Shown: positions 28,160 to 37,497 of the stretch, one piece after another
Numbering within the stretch: position 1 is the first letter of the stretch
How the letters are laid out: every line of letters begins with the position of its first letter
Assembly (NCBI GenBank): GCA_028281285.1
Contig: JANQKF010000019.1
Location: 297,928-361,927 of the forward strand
Reading direction: 5' to 3'
Source of the DNA: Cyclobacteriaceae bacterium
GTDB taxonomy: Bacteria; Bacteroidota; Bacteroidia; Cytophagales; Cyclobacteriaceae
DNA length: 64,000 nt
Notes under the pieces: generated by a model
Databases searched by the model: none
What the model saw: only the letters and a program-made list of their open reading frames with translations
What the model was told of the DNA's origin: nothing
Made by a program: the position numbers and the translations under genes

Positions 28160-28996
28160 TTAATGCTTGATCGTGAAGGTTCCGTTGCCGCTACTGAACT
28201 TCTTCTGCATTTCCTTCAACTTCTCATCTCTCATTTGGGTGAATTCTTCCCGACTTACTACTTTGCCTTTAGCCGGTTTTTCTAATTCTACTCCTTCACT
28301 CGGGTTGAGTGTTACTTTGTCGCAGATAAGCGTGGTAGTTCCGTTGTTCACTTCAAGGATCAATCCGGGGAGCCCCCAATAATCATCTGGCCCGTGGGTA
28401 ACCGGTATTTCCGGGGTGTACCAGGCAGTTACGGTGAGCGTGTCATTGATCATTTGCATTTCGCCTTCTTCCACATCGTCTCCCCCAAATGCAATAGATC
28501 TTCTCTCCACCACTCTGGTGTAAGTTGCTTTTTGACAATTATAGGCACCGATCTGTTTTGTCTCTCCCGTCAGCTGCCATTCCTCTCTAACCAGTTCGTC
28601 TTTCACGAGGAAGGGCTTGCCAAAAATGTTGGCTTCCTCTTCGTAGCGACCTTCCGCTGTATTTTTATAAAGTACCCCATTCTCACCGCCACCAATAGAC
28701 AGTACCATTCCTCCGGCCTGAGCAGTAGCAGGTCCACCGCCCAAACTTTCCACTTCCTTCCAGGTCGATTCGGTGACATTAAATTTTAAGGTGTATTCCT
28801 TTTGAAGCTGTTTGTTGATTTGCTTCTTCATTTCATCCGTGATCTCAACTTCTGTCTGTCCGTTTCCAAACCTGAATTGAACTTGAGATGCAGATTTGTA
28901 GGTAGCAATTCCGCTAAAATTCTGAGCGATTGTTGGCATTACTCCAATACAAAGAGTAAGAATTGCCGTAATGATGAGTTTTTTGAAAGTTTTCAT
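28160..28996 (-). CDS. GLPGLI-family secreted protein
   Basis: 278 residues, a normal family length, with signal peptide MKTFKKLIITAILTLCIGVMPTIAQ. The namesake motif is present in DDYWGLPGLILEVNNG, followed by the usual strand holding TLICDKV. Earlier come the GIATYKS opening and YNCQKATYTR, both common in the family. The function of GLPGLI proteins is not established. It is the first gene of an operon with an outer-membrane barrel protein and is transcribed away from a histidine kinase/response regulator pair, which makes it a likely target of that pair. Confidence 0.93.
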   Translation of the reverse strand: MKTFKKLIITAILTLCIGVMPTIAQNFSGIATYKSASQVQFRFGNGQTEVEITDEMKKQINKQLQKEYTLKFNVTESTWKEVESLGGGPATAQAGGMVLSIGGGENGVLYKNTAEGRYEEEANIFGKPFLVKDELVREEWQLTGETKQIGAYNCQKATYTRVVERRSIAFGGDDVEEGEMQMINDTLTVTAWYTPEIPVTHGPDDYWGLPGLILEVNNGTTTLICDKVTLNPSEGVELEKPAKGKVVSREEFTQMRDEKLKEMQKKFSSGNGTFTIKH

Positions 28997-29050
28997 TTCT
29001 TGTGATTTTTCGATGTGTACAAATCAAGAATGACACACTCAAAAGATTAG

Positions 29051-29076
29051 TTAACGAGTGTTAACGAGTGTTAAGG
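29051..29076. promoter_or_regulatory. Tandem 10-bp direct repeats, candidate response-regulator site
   Basis: TTAACGAGTG occurs twice head-to-tail (29051-29060, 29061-29070) and a third half-site TTAAGG follows. It sits in the 111-bp region between the divergent GLPGLI gene and histidine kinase gene. OmpR/PhoB-type regulators, such as the one encoded next door, typically bind direct repeats spaced by about one helical turn. Confidence 0.5.
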
Positions 29077-29107
29077 TTCTGCTAAACCCTTGATCATCTG
29101 ACTATAT

Positions 29108-30613
29108 TTGATTGTGAAAAAGAAGCAGTTCAAGGCGACTATCTATCTCATTTTCATTACGATTGTGCTTACTGTAGGTATTCAGGTGTATAGAAATCTG
29201 CAGAATTATCAATTGAATAAGGCACGGATGATCAGCGATGTGCAATTGGCACTTGACAACGGGGTACAGACTTATTATGCCGACCTGACAAGAGATAACA
29301 TCATTCGTTTCGTAGCCGATGATTCTATTCGAGGTCATTTTTCCAATGGACCATACGCTTCTTCAAGTGCCTGGGTACAATCTGGAAGACAGGATTCAAT
29401 AAGTATTCATGACTTACGAAACTCCGGGGTCATCAGGATACCCGGTGATTCGATTAGGAACAACAGATCATTTGTTATTAGACCAGGACGTAACATTCCC
29501 ATCGACTCGCTTCGAAGAATTTCTCCTTCTGCAATTTCAGATATTACCATTTTTGGCAATGGCCTTCCTGACACTGTTCGGGACTTCACCACGTTTGCCA
29601 ACGAGATCCTCATTTCATTGGCAAGTGATACCATTGATTTCGAATTGATGCAGAGATATGTCGGAGAAGAGTTGGTGAGAAGAAACGTGGCAATGCCGTA
29701 TAATCTGATTCATTACCGGCATGACAGCATCATTGGAAGCTTGGTGACAAACGAGAGCTATACGCTTTCGACATTCTCCAACTCCTTTTACATACCCAGA
29801 CACGAGCGATTAGAAATGCGTTTTGCGAATGCTTCGATGATCGTACTGAAGCGAGGAATGACCGATTTGATTATCTCATTACTCATTATTTTGGCAGTAG
29901 TTGGTTCTCTTTGGTATTTGTATCGGATCATCAATCAGCAAAAACAACTGGCCGAAATCAAGAATGATCTTATCTCCAATATCACTCATGAATTCAAAAC
30001 TCCGATTGCCACTATTTCTACTGCAATTGATGGAATAGTGAATTTCAATCAGGATCAGGATCAGAAAAAGACAGAAAAGTACCTTGACATCTCTACAAAT
30101 CAATTAGGCAAACTCAACCATATGGTGGAGAAACTCCTCGAAACCGCTACCCTTGACAGTGATCGTTTGCTATTGACTCTTGAAGAGGTGGACGTCAACA
30201 AGATGTTGGCTGGGTTAAGTGAAAAATACCAACTGATAGCCCAGGATAAGGAGATCCGCTTTCATACCGAATTCTCCGTAAAGGTGGTCCAGGCCGATTT
30301 GTTCCATCTGGAAAATGCGATATCCAACTTAATCGATAATGCCGTTAAATACGGAGGAAATTGTATCGATATCCATCTTCATGATCGAAAAGGAAAGGTA
30401 GGTATTCGCGTGGTCGATGATGGAACCTCATTGGAGAAAAGCCAAAAGGAGCGAATCTTTGACAAATTCTACCGTGTTCCGACCGGCAATAGACATGATG
30501 TCAAAGGTTTTGGAATTGGGCTTTATTACTCCAAAAAGATTATCGAAAAACATGGCGGTTCGATCTTCTTAAACCTTGGTTCGAATCACACAAGTTTTGA
30601 GGTGGCTATCTGA
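29108..30613 (+). CDS. Two-component sensor histidine kinase
   Basis: 501 residues from TTG 29108; GTG 29114 is an equally possible start and removes two residues. The first membrane helix is about residues 8-28. A periplasmic sensor region of about 220 residues follows, with no recognised domain. The second helix is about 252-275 (LIISLLIILAVVGSLWYLY). HisKA has phospho-acceptor H294 in SNITHEFKTPIA, and the ATPase domain has NLIDNAVKYGG, a degenerate VVDDGTSLE and GFGIGLYYSKKIIEKHGG. The stop overlaps the start of the response regulator gene by one base (TGATG), so the pair is translationally coupled. The stimulus is unknown. Confidence 0.94.
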   Translation: MIVKKKQFKATIYLIFITIVLTVGIQVYRNLQNYQLNKARMISDVQLALDNGVQTYYADLTRDNIIRFVADDSIRGHFSNGPYASSSAWVQSGRQDSISIHDLRNSGVIRIPGDSIRNNRSFVIRPGRNIPIDSLRRISPSAISDITIFGNGLPDTVRDFTTFANEILISLASDTIDFELMQRYVGEELVRRNVAMPYNLIHYRHDSIIGSLVTNESYTLSTFSNSFYIPRHERLEMRFANASMIVLKRGMTDLIISLLIILAVVGSLWYLYRIINQQKQLAEIKNDLISNITHEFKTPIATISTAIDGIVNFNQDQDQKKTEKYLDISTNQLGKLNHMVEKLLETATLDSDRLLLTLEEVDVNKMLAGLSEKYQLIAQDKEIRFHTEFSVKVVQADLFHLENAISNLIDNAVKYGGNCIDIHLHDRKGKVGIRVVDDGTSLEKSQKERIFDKFYRVPTGNRHDVKGFGIGLYYSKKIIEKHGGSIFLNLGSNHTSFEVAI

Positions 30614-31293
30614 TGGAGAGTAAGATCAGAATATTGTTGGCTGAGGATGAAGCCGCTCTGGGAACTATTGTGAAAGAGAGCCTGGAGACCCGAGGTTTTG
30701 AGGTGATTTTGTGTGAAGACGGTGAACAAGCAATGGAGCTTTATCGACAGGAGAAGCCAGAATTACTCGTATTGGATGTAATGATGCCCAAGAAAGATGG
30801 TTTTACACTCGTTCAAGAGATTCGGAAAATTGATGAGCATATTCCAGTCATTTTTCTAACCTCGAAATCTTGCGCAGAGGATGTCGTGGAGGGCTTCGGA
30901 CATGGGGGTAATGACTACCTGAAAAAACCGTTTAGTATGGAGGAGTTGATAGTGCGTATGCATTCACTCCTTGACCGAAGATCGAAAAAGGAATCCTTGC
31001 AAGACATAGACATCGGCAAGTATAGATTCAATTTTTCAAAACAACTGCTTCAAATCAATGGGCAGGAACACCAACTTACACATCGTGAAGCCCAAGTGCT
31101 TTATCACCTTTGCGAAAACAAGAATGCGGTCACAGACAGGAGTCTTATTTTAAACAGACTTTGGGGTAGTGATGATTTTTTCAATGCCCGAAGCATGGAC
31201 GTGTTTATTACCAAACTACGCAAAAAACTAAGTGGAGATGAGAACATTCAAATATTGAATGTGCGTGGATATGGTTATAAGCTAATTTGTTAA
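30613..31293 (+). CDS. OmpR/PhoB-family DNA-binding response regulator
   Basis: 226 residues. The receiver domain (about 1-120) has the acidic pocket AEDE, phospho-acceptor D55 in LLVLDVMMPKKDG, FLTSKS and the conserved Lys in YLKKPFS. The C-terminal winged helix (about 130-226) has LTHREAQVLYHLCENKN, RSMDVFITKLRKKL and NVRGYGYKL. It is coupled to the kinase just upstream. Probable targets are the divergent GLPGLI/outer-membrane-barrel operon and its own operon, through the tandem repeats at 29051-29076; this is inference. Confidence 0.95.
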   Translation: MESKIRILLAEDEAALGTIVKESLETRGFEVILCEDGEQAMELYRQEKPELLVLDVMMPKKDGFTLVQEIRKIDEHIPVIFLTSKSCAEDVVEGFGHGGNDYLKKPFSMEELIVRMHSLLDRRSKKESLQDIDIGKYRFNFSKQLLQINGQEHQLTHREAQVLYHLCENKNAVTDRSLILNRLWGSDDFFNARSMDVFITKLRKKLSGDENIQILNVRGYGYKLIC

Positions 31294-31352
31294 GATGTGA
31301 TCTGAAATATTGTTGATTTTCACGTACTTAGTACTTCTATTTACCTCAACGA

Positions 31353-32312
31353 ATGATGAAAAAATTAGGCCTTTTAGGGCTGGTGGCGCTATTGATCACC
31401 AGTTGTGGGGGTGGCGGTGATGACTCACCAAACCCAAACCCCAATCAAAATCCAAACCCTGACCCAATAACTATTTCCGGTACAATTGCAGGCAATCAAG
31501 TGAATGGTACGAGTATCGATATTGGTCAGACCACGGTTACTGCTGGAACAGACGGGACCTATTCTCTTGAAGTGGAGGATGGTACTTACGAGGTCATCCC
31601 TACAAAGAACGGGCAGGTTTTCAGTCCGGTTGGCCGAACAGTCACCGTTTCAGGCTCTGCTCAGGGCAATGTGAATTTCACGGGAACGGCCATCGAGACT
31701 GTCAATGCTTTGGGAAGCACATGGGATTTATTTGATGCGGATGCGGTAAGCATCGAAGAGAATACAGCCTCAACGCTTAATCTCACCATGGCGCAAAATG
31801 CTTTGTGGTTTGAGGCCAGTCAGGGGGGACTAACGTATCAAAATGTGACAGGGAATTTTACACTGACAGCCACCGTAAGTGTACGGAGGACATCAGATGC
31901 GAATTCTCCTGTGAGTTGTGGAATTTGTTTGGGAGGTCTGATGGCACGGAGTCCGGATAATCGAGATGGCGAAAACTATGTGCATATTGTTTCCGGAAAT
32001 ACGCCTTCCGGATTAGGCTACGAGACGAAGAATACCACCAATAACGTTTCCCCGTTCGAACCGATTGCCGATGATGCCTCTGACCACGAACTTCGAATTT
32101 GTCGGGAAGGGAGTACTTTTCGTTTGTATCAAAGGGGCGTTGGTGCGGATACCTGGAATCTGGCGGCAACTTATAATCGTCCCGATTTGCCGCCCACTCT
32201 ACAAGTCGGGCTCAATATCTATACTGCCCAGACCGGTGATCTGGCAGATTTGCGGGTGATCTATGAGAATGTGCAACTGAATACATTTACCGGATCCCCG
32301 GGTTGTCAATAA
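31353..32312 (+). CDS. Lipoprotein with beta-sandwich domains (DUF1349/LamG-like), unknown function
   Basis: 319 residues. The lipoprotein signal ends LLITSC with the lipid Cys at residue 18, followed by GGGGDDS and an N/P-rich spacer (about 25-42). A short carboxypeptidase-regulatory-like or bacterial Ig-like domain comes next (about 44-115, TISGTIAGNQVNG; GTYSLEVEDGTYEVIPTK). The C-terminal part (about 120-315) has the strand pattern of concanavalin-like DUF1349 domains (ALWFEASQGGLTYQNVTGNFTLTATV, LGGLMARS, LQVGLNIYT). Such domains often bind carbohydrate. The GH29 gene begins 34 bp downstream on the same strand, which supports a glycan-related role by context only. Confidence 0.75.
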   Translation: MMKKLGLLGLVALLITSCGGGGDDSPNPNPNQNPNPDPITISGTIAGNQVNGTSIDIGQTTVTAGTDGTYSLEVEDGTYEVIPTKNGQVFSPVGRTVTVSGSAQGNVNFTGTAIETVNALGSTWDLFDADAVSIEENTASTLNLTMAQNALWFEASQGGLTYQNVTGNFTLTATVSVRRTSDANSPVSCGICLGGLMARSPDNRDGENYVHIVSGNTPSGLGYETKNTTNNVSPFEPIADDASDHELRICREGSTFRLYQRGVGADTWNLAATYNRPDLPPTLQVGLNIYTAQTGDLADLRVIYENVQLNTFTGSPGCQ

Positions 32313-32346
32313 TCAAATTATTGCCAAAAGCCGTATTTTAGAATCT

Positions 32347-33681
32347 ATGAGTTTCAAAAGAGGCAAAGACCTGATAGGTCTTTGTGTTGGTTGTATTTTC
32401 CTATCGTCTTCAGTGGTTCGCTCGCAAGAAGTTAATCCTGAGTTTGATAGCAAGATGGAATGGTTTGGTGATGCCAAACTCGGCATTTTCATCCACTGGG
32501 GGATCTATGCGGTAAACGGGATTGACGAATCCTGGTCATTTTATAATGGCTATATTTCACATGAGGATTATCTCAAACAAGCAGCTGGTTTTGGTGCCGA
32601 AAATTACAAACCAAAGGAGTGGGCAAAACTCATCAAGGAAAGCGGTGCTAACTACGCTGTGATCACCACGAGACATCATGACGGGTTCTCTCTATGGAAC
32701 ACAAAACAAGGTAATTTCAATGCAGTTCAGCATTCCAAGGCAAAGCGAGATGTGCTGACCCCATTTGTCAAGGCGATCCGAAAGGAGAAGTTGAAAGTGG
32801 GGCTTTATTACTCCTTATCGGATTGGTCAAGTGACGACTATACTGACTTCACTGCTGAAGAAAAGCGCTATAAGATCTCTGATGAACCTAATCGCTGGAA
32901 TCGATTCGTCAACTATTATCAGGAGCAGCTCAAGGAGTTAGGGGCTCAATACAATCCGGACCTATGGTGGTTTGACGGGGACTGGGAGCACACGGCTGAA
33001 GAATGGCGAGCAAAGGAGACCAGAGATCTGCTACTTGGTTTCAATCAGAATACTATTCTCAACTCCCGTTTGCAAGGCTATGGTGATTATGCCACACCTG
33101 AACAAGGTGTGCCCATGGTGAAGCCCGATAGTCCTTTTTGGGAGCTCTGCCTGACCATGAACGATTCCTGGGGTTTTCAGCACAATGATAAGAACTACAA
33201 GACCGCGAATCAGCTGATAAGAATGTTTGTGGATTGCCTTCGAATGGGAGGGAACCTATTGCTCGATATTGGCCCTAAAGCTGACGGTACCATTCCGGAA
33301 GAACAGGTGAATATCCTCAAAGCTATGGGGCGCTGGACGTCCAAGCATAAAGAAGCCATTTATGGTTCTAATGCCGGTATTCCGTTGGACTATTACTATG
33401 GACCCACCACCTTATCAAAGGATAAAAAGACACTCTATGTTTTCCTGGAGCACAAGCCCAATGGACCAATCGCCATCAAAGGGCTTAAGAACAAGATCAA
33501 TCGCATTCGTGTAGTGGGCAATGGTACCAAATTGGCACACCAGGTGCACAACAAACCCTATTGGAGCCAGAAGCCCGGTATTCTCTATTTCGAAGTTCCT
33601 GAATCTGCCTTGGATGAGGAAGTCACCGTGGTGGCACTTCAGTTGGATGGGGAGATTGAGTTGGAGGAGTTGAAAAAATAG
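32347..33681 (+). CDS. Alpha-L-fucosidase-like glycoside hydrolase, family GH29
   Basis: 444 residues with a signal peptide (about 1-26). The GH29 fold is clear: WFGDAKLGIFIHWGIYAVNG, then VITTRHHDGFSLW, VGLYYSLSDWS, and the nucleophile strand DLWWFDGDWEH with predicted nucleophile D210. GGNLLLDIGPKADGTIPEEQ marks the C-terminal end of the barrel, and a beta-sandwich follows to residue 444. It would release alpha-linked L-fucose from glycans in the periplasm or outside. It runs toward a second GH29 gene on the opposite strand, only 4 bp away, and follows a glycan-binding-like lipoprotein. Confidence 0.94.
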   Translation: MSFKRGKDLIGLCVGCIFLSSSVVRSQEVNPEFDSKMEWFGDAKLGIFIHWGIYAVNGIDESWSFYNGYISHEDYLKQAAGFGAENYKPKEWAKLIKESGANYAVITTRHHDGFSLWNTKQGNFNAVQHSKAKRDVLTPFVKAIRKEKLKVGLYYSLSDWSSDDYTDFTAEEKRYKISDEPNRWNRFVNYYQEQLKELGAQYNPDLWWFDGDWEHTAEEWRAKETRDLLLGFNQNTILNSRLQGYGDYATPEQGVPMVKPDSPFWELCLTMNDSWGFQHNDKNYKTANQLIRMFVDCLRMGGNLLLDIGPKADGTIPEEQVNILKAMGRWTSKHKEAIYGSNAGIPLDYYYGPTTLSKDKKTLYVFLEHKPNGPIAIKGLKNKINRIRVVGNGTKLAHQVHNKPYWSQKPGILYFEVPESALDEEVTVVALQLDGEIELEELKK

Positions 33682-33685
33682 TGCC

Positions 33686-35137
33686 TTAGCCAGGCTCTCC
33701 CAAGGCATTGTACACTTCTATATTCGAAATAGTCGGGCAGGCTTTAGCATCGAGAATGGTGATTCTCAACTTACTTGTTTTAGTATCGGGTAGTCGTAGA
33801 ATTCGCTTATAACCAATAGTGGTTTGACTGTCCAATTCCTGAAAGCTACCATTGACCATTGCTTCTACCTTAAAGGCTTTCACTCGTTGTCCCAGGGCAA
33901 TGTATTCCTGAAGGAGTAACCGGTTAAGGTCAATCTCTTTTCCAAAGTCGAGCTCTATCCAGCTTTCAATTACATCATCTTCGGTTGCCCAGTAGGTGGA
34001 TTTGTCATCATCATTGACCAAAGCACCGGCAAAGTCTTTACCACGAGAATTGGAAGTAGTGACTTTTACCCCTAAAGCGAGATTATTGGCAAAACTACGG
34101 TCAAGCGTTCGCCTCAAATCCATTAATGCCTTCACATCATTTTCGTGAACCAAGCCTCTTCGATCCACCGGCAAATTCAAAAGGAGGTTGGCATTTCGTC
34201 CAACGGATTTATAGTAGATATCAAGCAGGTGTTCTAACGATTTCACTTGATCATCCTGACTTTCATGATAATACCAGCCCGGGCGGATCGACACATCGCA
34301 TTCAGCTGCTACCCAGTGTGTGCCATCAATATGTCCTGTTCCCAGGGCTTCAATGTCTGCAACTCCGGGTGCAAACTCGGCCCTTCTGAGAGGAGCCCAG
34401 TTCGTTTCGTTGGCGATTCCTCGCTCATTACCTACCCAGCGAATTTCCGGACCTCCATCACTAAAGGAGACGATTTCAGGCTGGATGGATTTGGCCAAGG
34501 CAAAGGTGCTATCCCAATCGTAATAGGTGGTTCGGTCTACATTTCGAGTCTCGTTGGCACCTCCATAATAGCCATCACCTCCATTGGCACCGTCTACCCA
34601 GAATTCAAAAACCTCTCCGTAGTTGGTGAGGATTTCCTTCATCTGATTTCGGTAGTACGTAATGTATTCAGGGCTTCCATATTCCGCGTGGTTACGGTCC
34701 CAGGGGGAGAGGTAGAGACCCATTTTCAAGCCATACTCTTTACAAGCATCGGCCAACTCCCTCAACACATCACCATTTCCATCCTTCCAGGGACTATTTT
34801 TAACAGAATGCTCGGTGTATTCAGAGGGCCAAAGGCAAAACCCATCATGATGCTTGGCGGTAAGAATGATGGCCTTCATTCCGGCCTCTTTGGCTACCCT
34901 GGCCCATTGACGTGTGTCTAATTCAGACGGATTGAAAAGCTCAGGAGATTCTCCCCCAAGACCCCATTCCAGATCGGTGAAGGTATTCATATTGAAGTGT
35001 ACAAAGGCATAGTACTCCATTTCATGCCAGGCAATTTGTTGCGGAGAAGGCAGTGGGCCGACTGGTGCTGGGGGTAAATTTCGAGGACTACAACCCAAAA
35101 TCAGAAAGCCACACAAGGCCAGGAGAGTATTCTTCAT
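33686..35137 (-). CDS. Lipoprotein GH29 alpha-L-fucosidase with C-terminal F5/8C (discoidin) domain
   Basis: 483 residues. The lipoprotein signal ends LILGC with the lipid Cys at residue 16. The catalytic barrel (about 30-340) has YAFVHFNMNTFTDLEWG, AIILTAKHHDGFCLWPS, LKMGLYLSPWDRN and the nucleophile strand FEFWVDGANG with predicted nucleophile D182. The C-terminal 130 residues form a discoidin-like carbohydrate-binding domain (DKSTYWATEDDVIESWIELDFG, KLRITILDAKACPTISNIEVY). It is only distantly similar to the convergent GH29 and belongs to a different GH29 branch, so the pair did not arise by recent duplication. It is predicted to be anchored in a membrane. Confidence 0.93.
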   Translation of the reverse strand: MKNTLLALCGFLILGCSPRNLPPAPVGPLPSPQQIAWHEMEYYAFVHFNMNTFTDLEWGLGGESPELFNPSELDTRQWARVAKEAGMKAIILTAKHHDGFCLWPSEYTEHSVKNSPWKDGNGDVLRELADACKEYGLKMGLYLSPWDRNHAEYGSPEYITYYRNQMKEILTNYGEVFEFWVDGANGGDGYYGGANETRNVDRTTYYDWDSTFALAKSIQPEIVSFSDGGPEIRWVGNERGIANETNWAPLRRAEFAPGVADIEALGTGHIDGTHWVAAECDVSIRPGWYYHESQDDQVKSLEHLLDIYYKSVGRNANLLLNLPVDRRGLVHENDVKALMDLRRTLDRSFANNLALGVKVTTSNSRGKDFAGALVNDDDKSTYWATEDDVIESWIELDFGKEIDLNRLLLQEYIALGQRVKAFKVEAMVNGSFQELDSQTTIGYKRILRLPDTKTSKLRITILDAKACPTISNIEVYNALGEPG

Positions 35138-35232
35138 ACTTCTAAAATACTAAACTAGGTTCTCCATTAAAGTGAATTACCTGTTCAATTCGGCTACGAC
35201 ATGTTTAAATGGAAGAGTGACGAAGACCTGTT

Positions 35233-37497
35233 TTATGAGATTTTCTTTACGGAAACTACTGTATCGTTCGTACAGAGTGAACCCGCGATTGGATCACCTA
35301 GATTGGGTATTATAACATTGGGATGCATTCCATGGTCCTTCCACCAAACTAGTTTGGAGTCGGAGTCATTCTCTGAGTTGACCGCTGACTTTTTACCGGA
35401 AGCATATTCGCCAAAAGCCCAATGACCAAGATGATGAGAGATAGAAATGGCCCGTGGATGTACACCTTGAGTAACTTTTGCCTTGGTCACTAATTCACCC
35501 ACGCTCGATTCAAGTTTTATCCAATCATCATCTTCGATCCCGAGTCTTTCGGCCGTGGCCGTGTTGATCCATGCCGGATTCTCATGATAGATCTCCATGA
35601 GCCATTTACAATTCTGGGTTCTGGAATGCGTATGTACGTTCACTTTGTAGGTAGTCATGACCAGTTGATCTTCTTTTAGATTCTCATGATCGGGATGAGC
35701 CATCCAGGAAGGTAAGCCCGGAAAGCCTTGATCCTTGAGTCGTTGAGAGAAGAGTTGAACTTTATTGCGTTTGACATTTCTTATTGGAGCTTCCTTATCG
35801 TGCCAGACTCCATGTTCCACCATATATTCAAAGCCACCTGCCTGCTTCAAACCTTCGGTGGAATTACAGGCGGCTTCAACAAACTCTTTGGCCGAGTTGA
35901 ACCCAAGATTTAAATCGAGGCGATTGGCTATATCACAAGCCATGTCCACAAAATTGCGTGATTCACCTAAAGGCTCATGCACAGGTTGCCTGATGTAGTA
36001 TTCCGGTATGCCAGGGGAAGTGCCTTTTCCTTCTGCTGTCCACCTTTCCAGGAATGAAGCATCGGGAAGAATCAGATCTGCCAATTCGCTTGTTTCACTT
36101 ATACCAACATCAACTGCGACCAGAAAGGGGATTTTTTCCGTGTCCTTATAGACTTCTGTGTTCTCTCGGGAGTTACCATTGGCATACACAGGGTTATGAC
36201 AATAGACCATATAGACCTCTGGTGTACCGTTTCCTTTTTTGATTTGGGTAAGGATTTGGTGTGAGACACTGCCATCAGGAACAGCGAATTGCCCCTTGTC
36301 TCCATTGAATATATCGAGCTTGGCCGCTGGTTTATCTGGTCTTGGAAACGGGTAGTTCCAGTTGGGTCTTCCGGTTTGACGAACTGTGCTACCGATATTA
36401 CCGGCAATAACATCTAGCATATAAATGGCGCGTTGTGCCTGAACACCATTAAAATGCATAAAAGCACCTCTGAAAGAGGTACATGCGCCTGATTTTGCAT
36501 TGCCGTACTCCGTGGCTATTTCTTCGATCAAAGTAGCCGGAACACCTGAAATCGACTCCGCCCATTCAGGAGTATAATTAGCAAGGTGTGCTACCAATTC
36601 ATCTACAGTAATATTGGCGGTGTCTTCGATTTCTTCCTTGTTGTAGATTCCTTTCTTTAGGAGTACGTGTGACATGGCCAGCACGACAGCCAGGTCGGTA
36701 CCCGGCTTTACCGGAACCCATTTATCCGATTTGGCCGCGGTATTCGAAAGCCGGACATCAAACGTATAGATCTTAACACCTCTTTCTCTCATTCTGGCTA
36801 CTTGCCTGATGATTGGGATGTGATCAATCCCGGCATCAAGAAGGCTACGCCCAAAATTCAGGATGATGTCTACTTCTTCGAATCGATGACTCGATCGTAC
36901 ATCTCCTGACAGTCTGGAGGCGATTGAGCCTGCACGATTACAGATGGAATCATGATTGCCAATTGATGAACTTCCGTAAGCACTTAAAAAATAGTTGATA
37001 TTGATGGTATAGTCTGTTCCTACCATCCTCCCGTAATGGAAAAGGAATTTTTCAGGGTTGCCCTCTTCTCTTAACGTTCGAAGCCCCTTTACCTTTTTGC
37101 CTTCTATTTCTCCCCCCTCAATCAGTAAATCCAGGGCGGTTTCCCAGGAGATTCGTTCCCATTTTCCACTGCCCCTTTCTCCAATTCGCCTAAGTGGATA
37201 GAGCACCCGATCCGGATTATACATTTGGCTGATACCTGCTTGTCCTTTTGCACAGACTTTTCCCTCATTTCGAAGGGAATTTGGATTTCCTTCTATCTTA
37301 ACCAGACGATCTCCTGTTGTAAATGCCTTGATTGAGCACCTGGAAACACATTGCCAGCAGGTCGAAGCGATTTCTTTTCTTGGTCCATCAGGTAAGGGAT
37401 TGGTGACCTCCATAACGGGAGGCTTTTCACCATCACATGACTGGAAGATGGCAGCTGACCCAATAGCAGCGATTTGAACAAACTCTCTTCTTTTCAT
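35233..37497 (-). CDS. Molybdopterin oxidoreductase catalytic subunit (DMSO-reductase family, Psr/Phs-like)
   Basis: 754 residues. A Tat-type start (MKRREFVQIAAIGSAAIF) leads to a Cys at 21. The 4Fe-4S site is C47-x2-C50-x3-C54-x27-C82. The predicted molybdenum ligand is C186 in NHDSICNRAG, as in polysulfide and thiosulfate reductases. Downstream come GRSLLDAGIDHIP, VKPGTDLAVVLAM, LPDASFLERW and a C-terminal pterin-binding beta-barrel with SHHLGHWAFGEYASG. It would reduce or oxidise a periplasmic sulfur-type or similar substrate. Its start overlaps the Fe-S subunit stop by 4 bp. No NrfD/PsrC membrane subunit gene is nearby, so its quinone link is unexplained. Confidence 0.92.
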   Translation of the reverse strand: MKRREFVQIAAIGSAAIFQSCDGEKPPVMEVTNPLPDGPRKEIASTCWQCVSRCSIKAFTTGDRLVKIEGNPNSLRNEGKVCAKGQAGISQMYNPDRVLYPLRRIGERGSGKWERISWETALDLLIEGGEIEGKKVKGLRTLREEGNPEKFLFHYGRMVGTDYTININYFLSAYGSSSIGNHDSICNRAGSIASRLSGDVRSSHRFEEVDIILNFGRSLLDAGIDHIPIIRQVARMRERGVKIYTFDVRLSNTAAKSDKWVPVKPGTDLAVVLAMSHVLLKKGIYNKEEIEDTANITVDELVAHLANYTPEWAESISGVPATLIEEIATEYGNAKSGACTSFRGAFMHFNGVQAQRAIYMLDVIAGNIGSTVRQTGRPNWNYPFPRPDKPAAKLDIFNGDKGQFAVPDGSVSHQILTQIKKGNGTPEVYMVYCHNPVYANGNSRENTEVYKDTEKIPFLVAVDVGISETSELADLILPDASFLERWTAEGKGTSPGIPEYYIRQPVHEPLGESRNFVDMACDIANRLDLNLGFNSAKEFVEAACNSTEGLKQAGGFEYMVEHGVWHDKEAPIRNVKRNKVQLFSQRLKDQGFPGLPSWMAHPDHENLKEDQLVMTTYKVNVHTHSRTQNCKWLMEIYHENPAWINTATAERLGIEDDDWIKLESSVGELVTKAKVTQGVHPRAISISHHLGHWAFGEYASGKKSAVNSENDSDSKLVWWKDHGMHPNVIIPNLGDPIAGSLCTNDTVVSVKKIS

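Noticed and set aside
29103..29110. A perfect TATATTTG -7 promoter box just before the histidine kinase.
   Set aside because: It overlaps the TTG start itself and lacks a -33 element at the right distance, so the transcript would begin inside the gene.
34247..34921. A 224-codon plus-strand frame inside the lipoprotein fucosidase gene.
   Set aside because: It is antisense to the GH29 catalytic barrel, which has its nucleophile and signature strands in the other strand.
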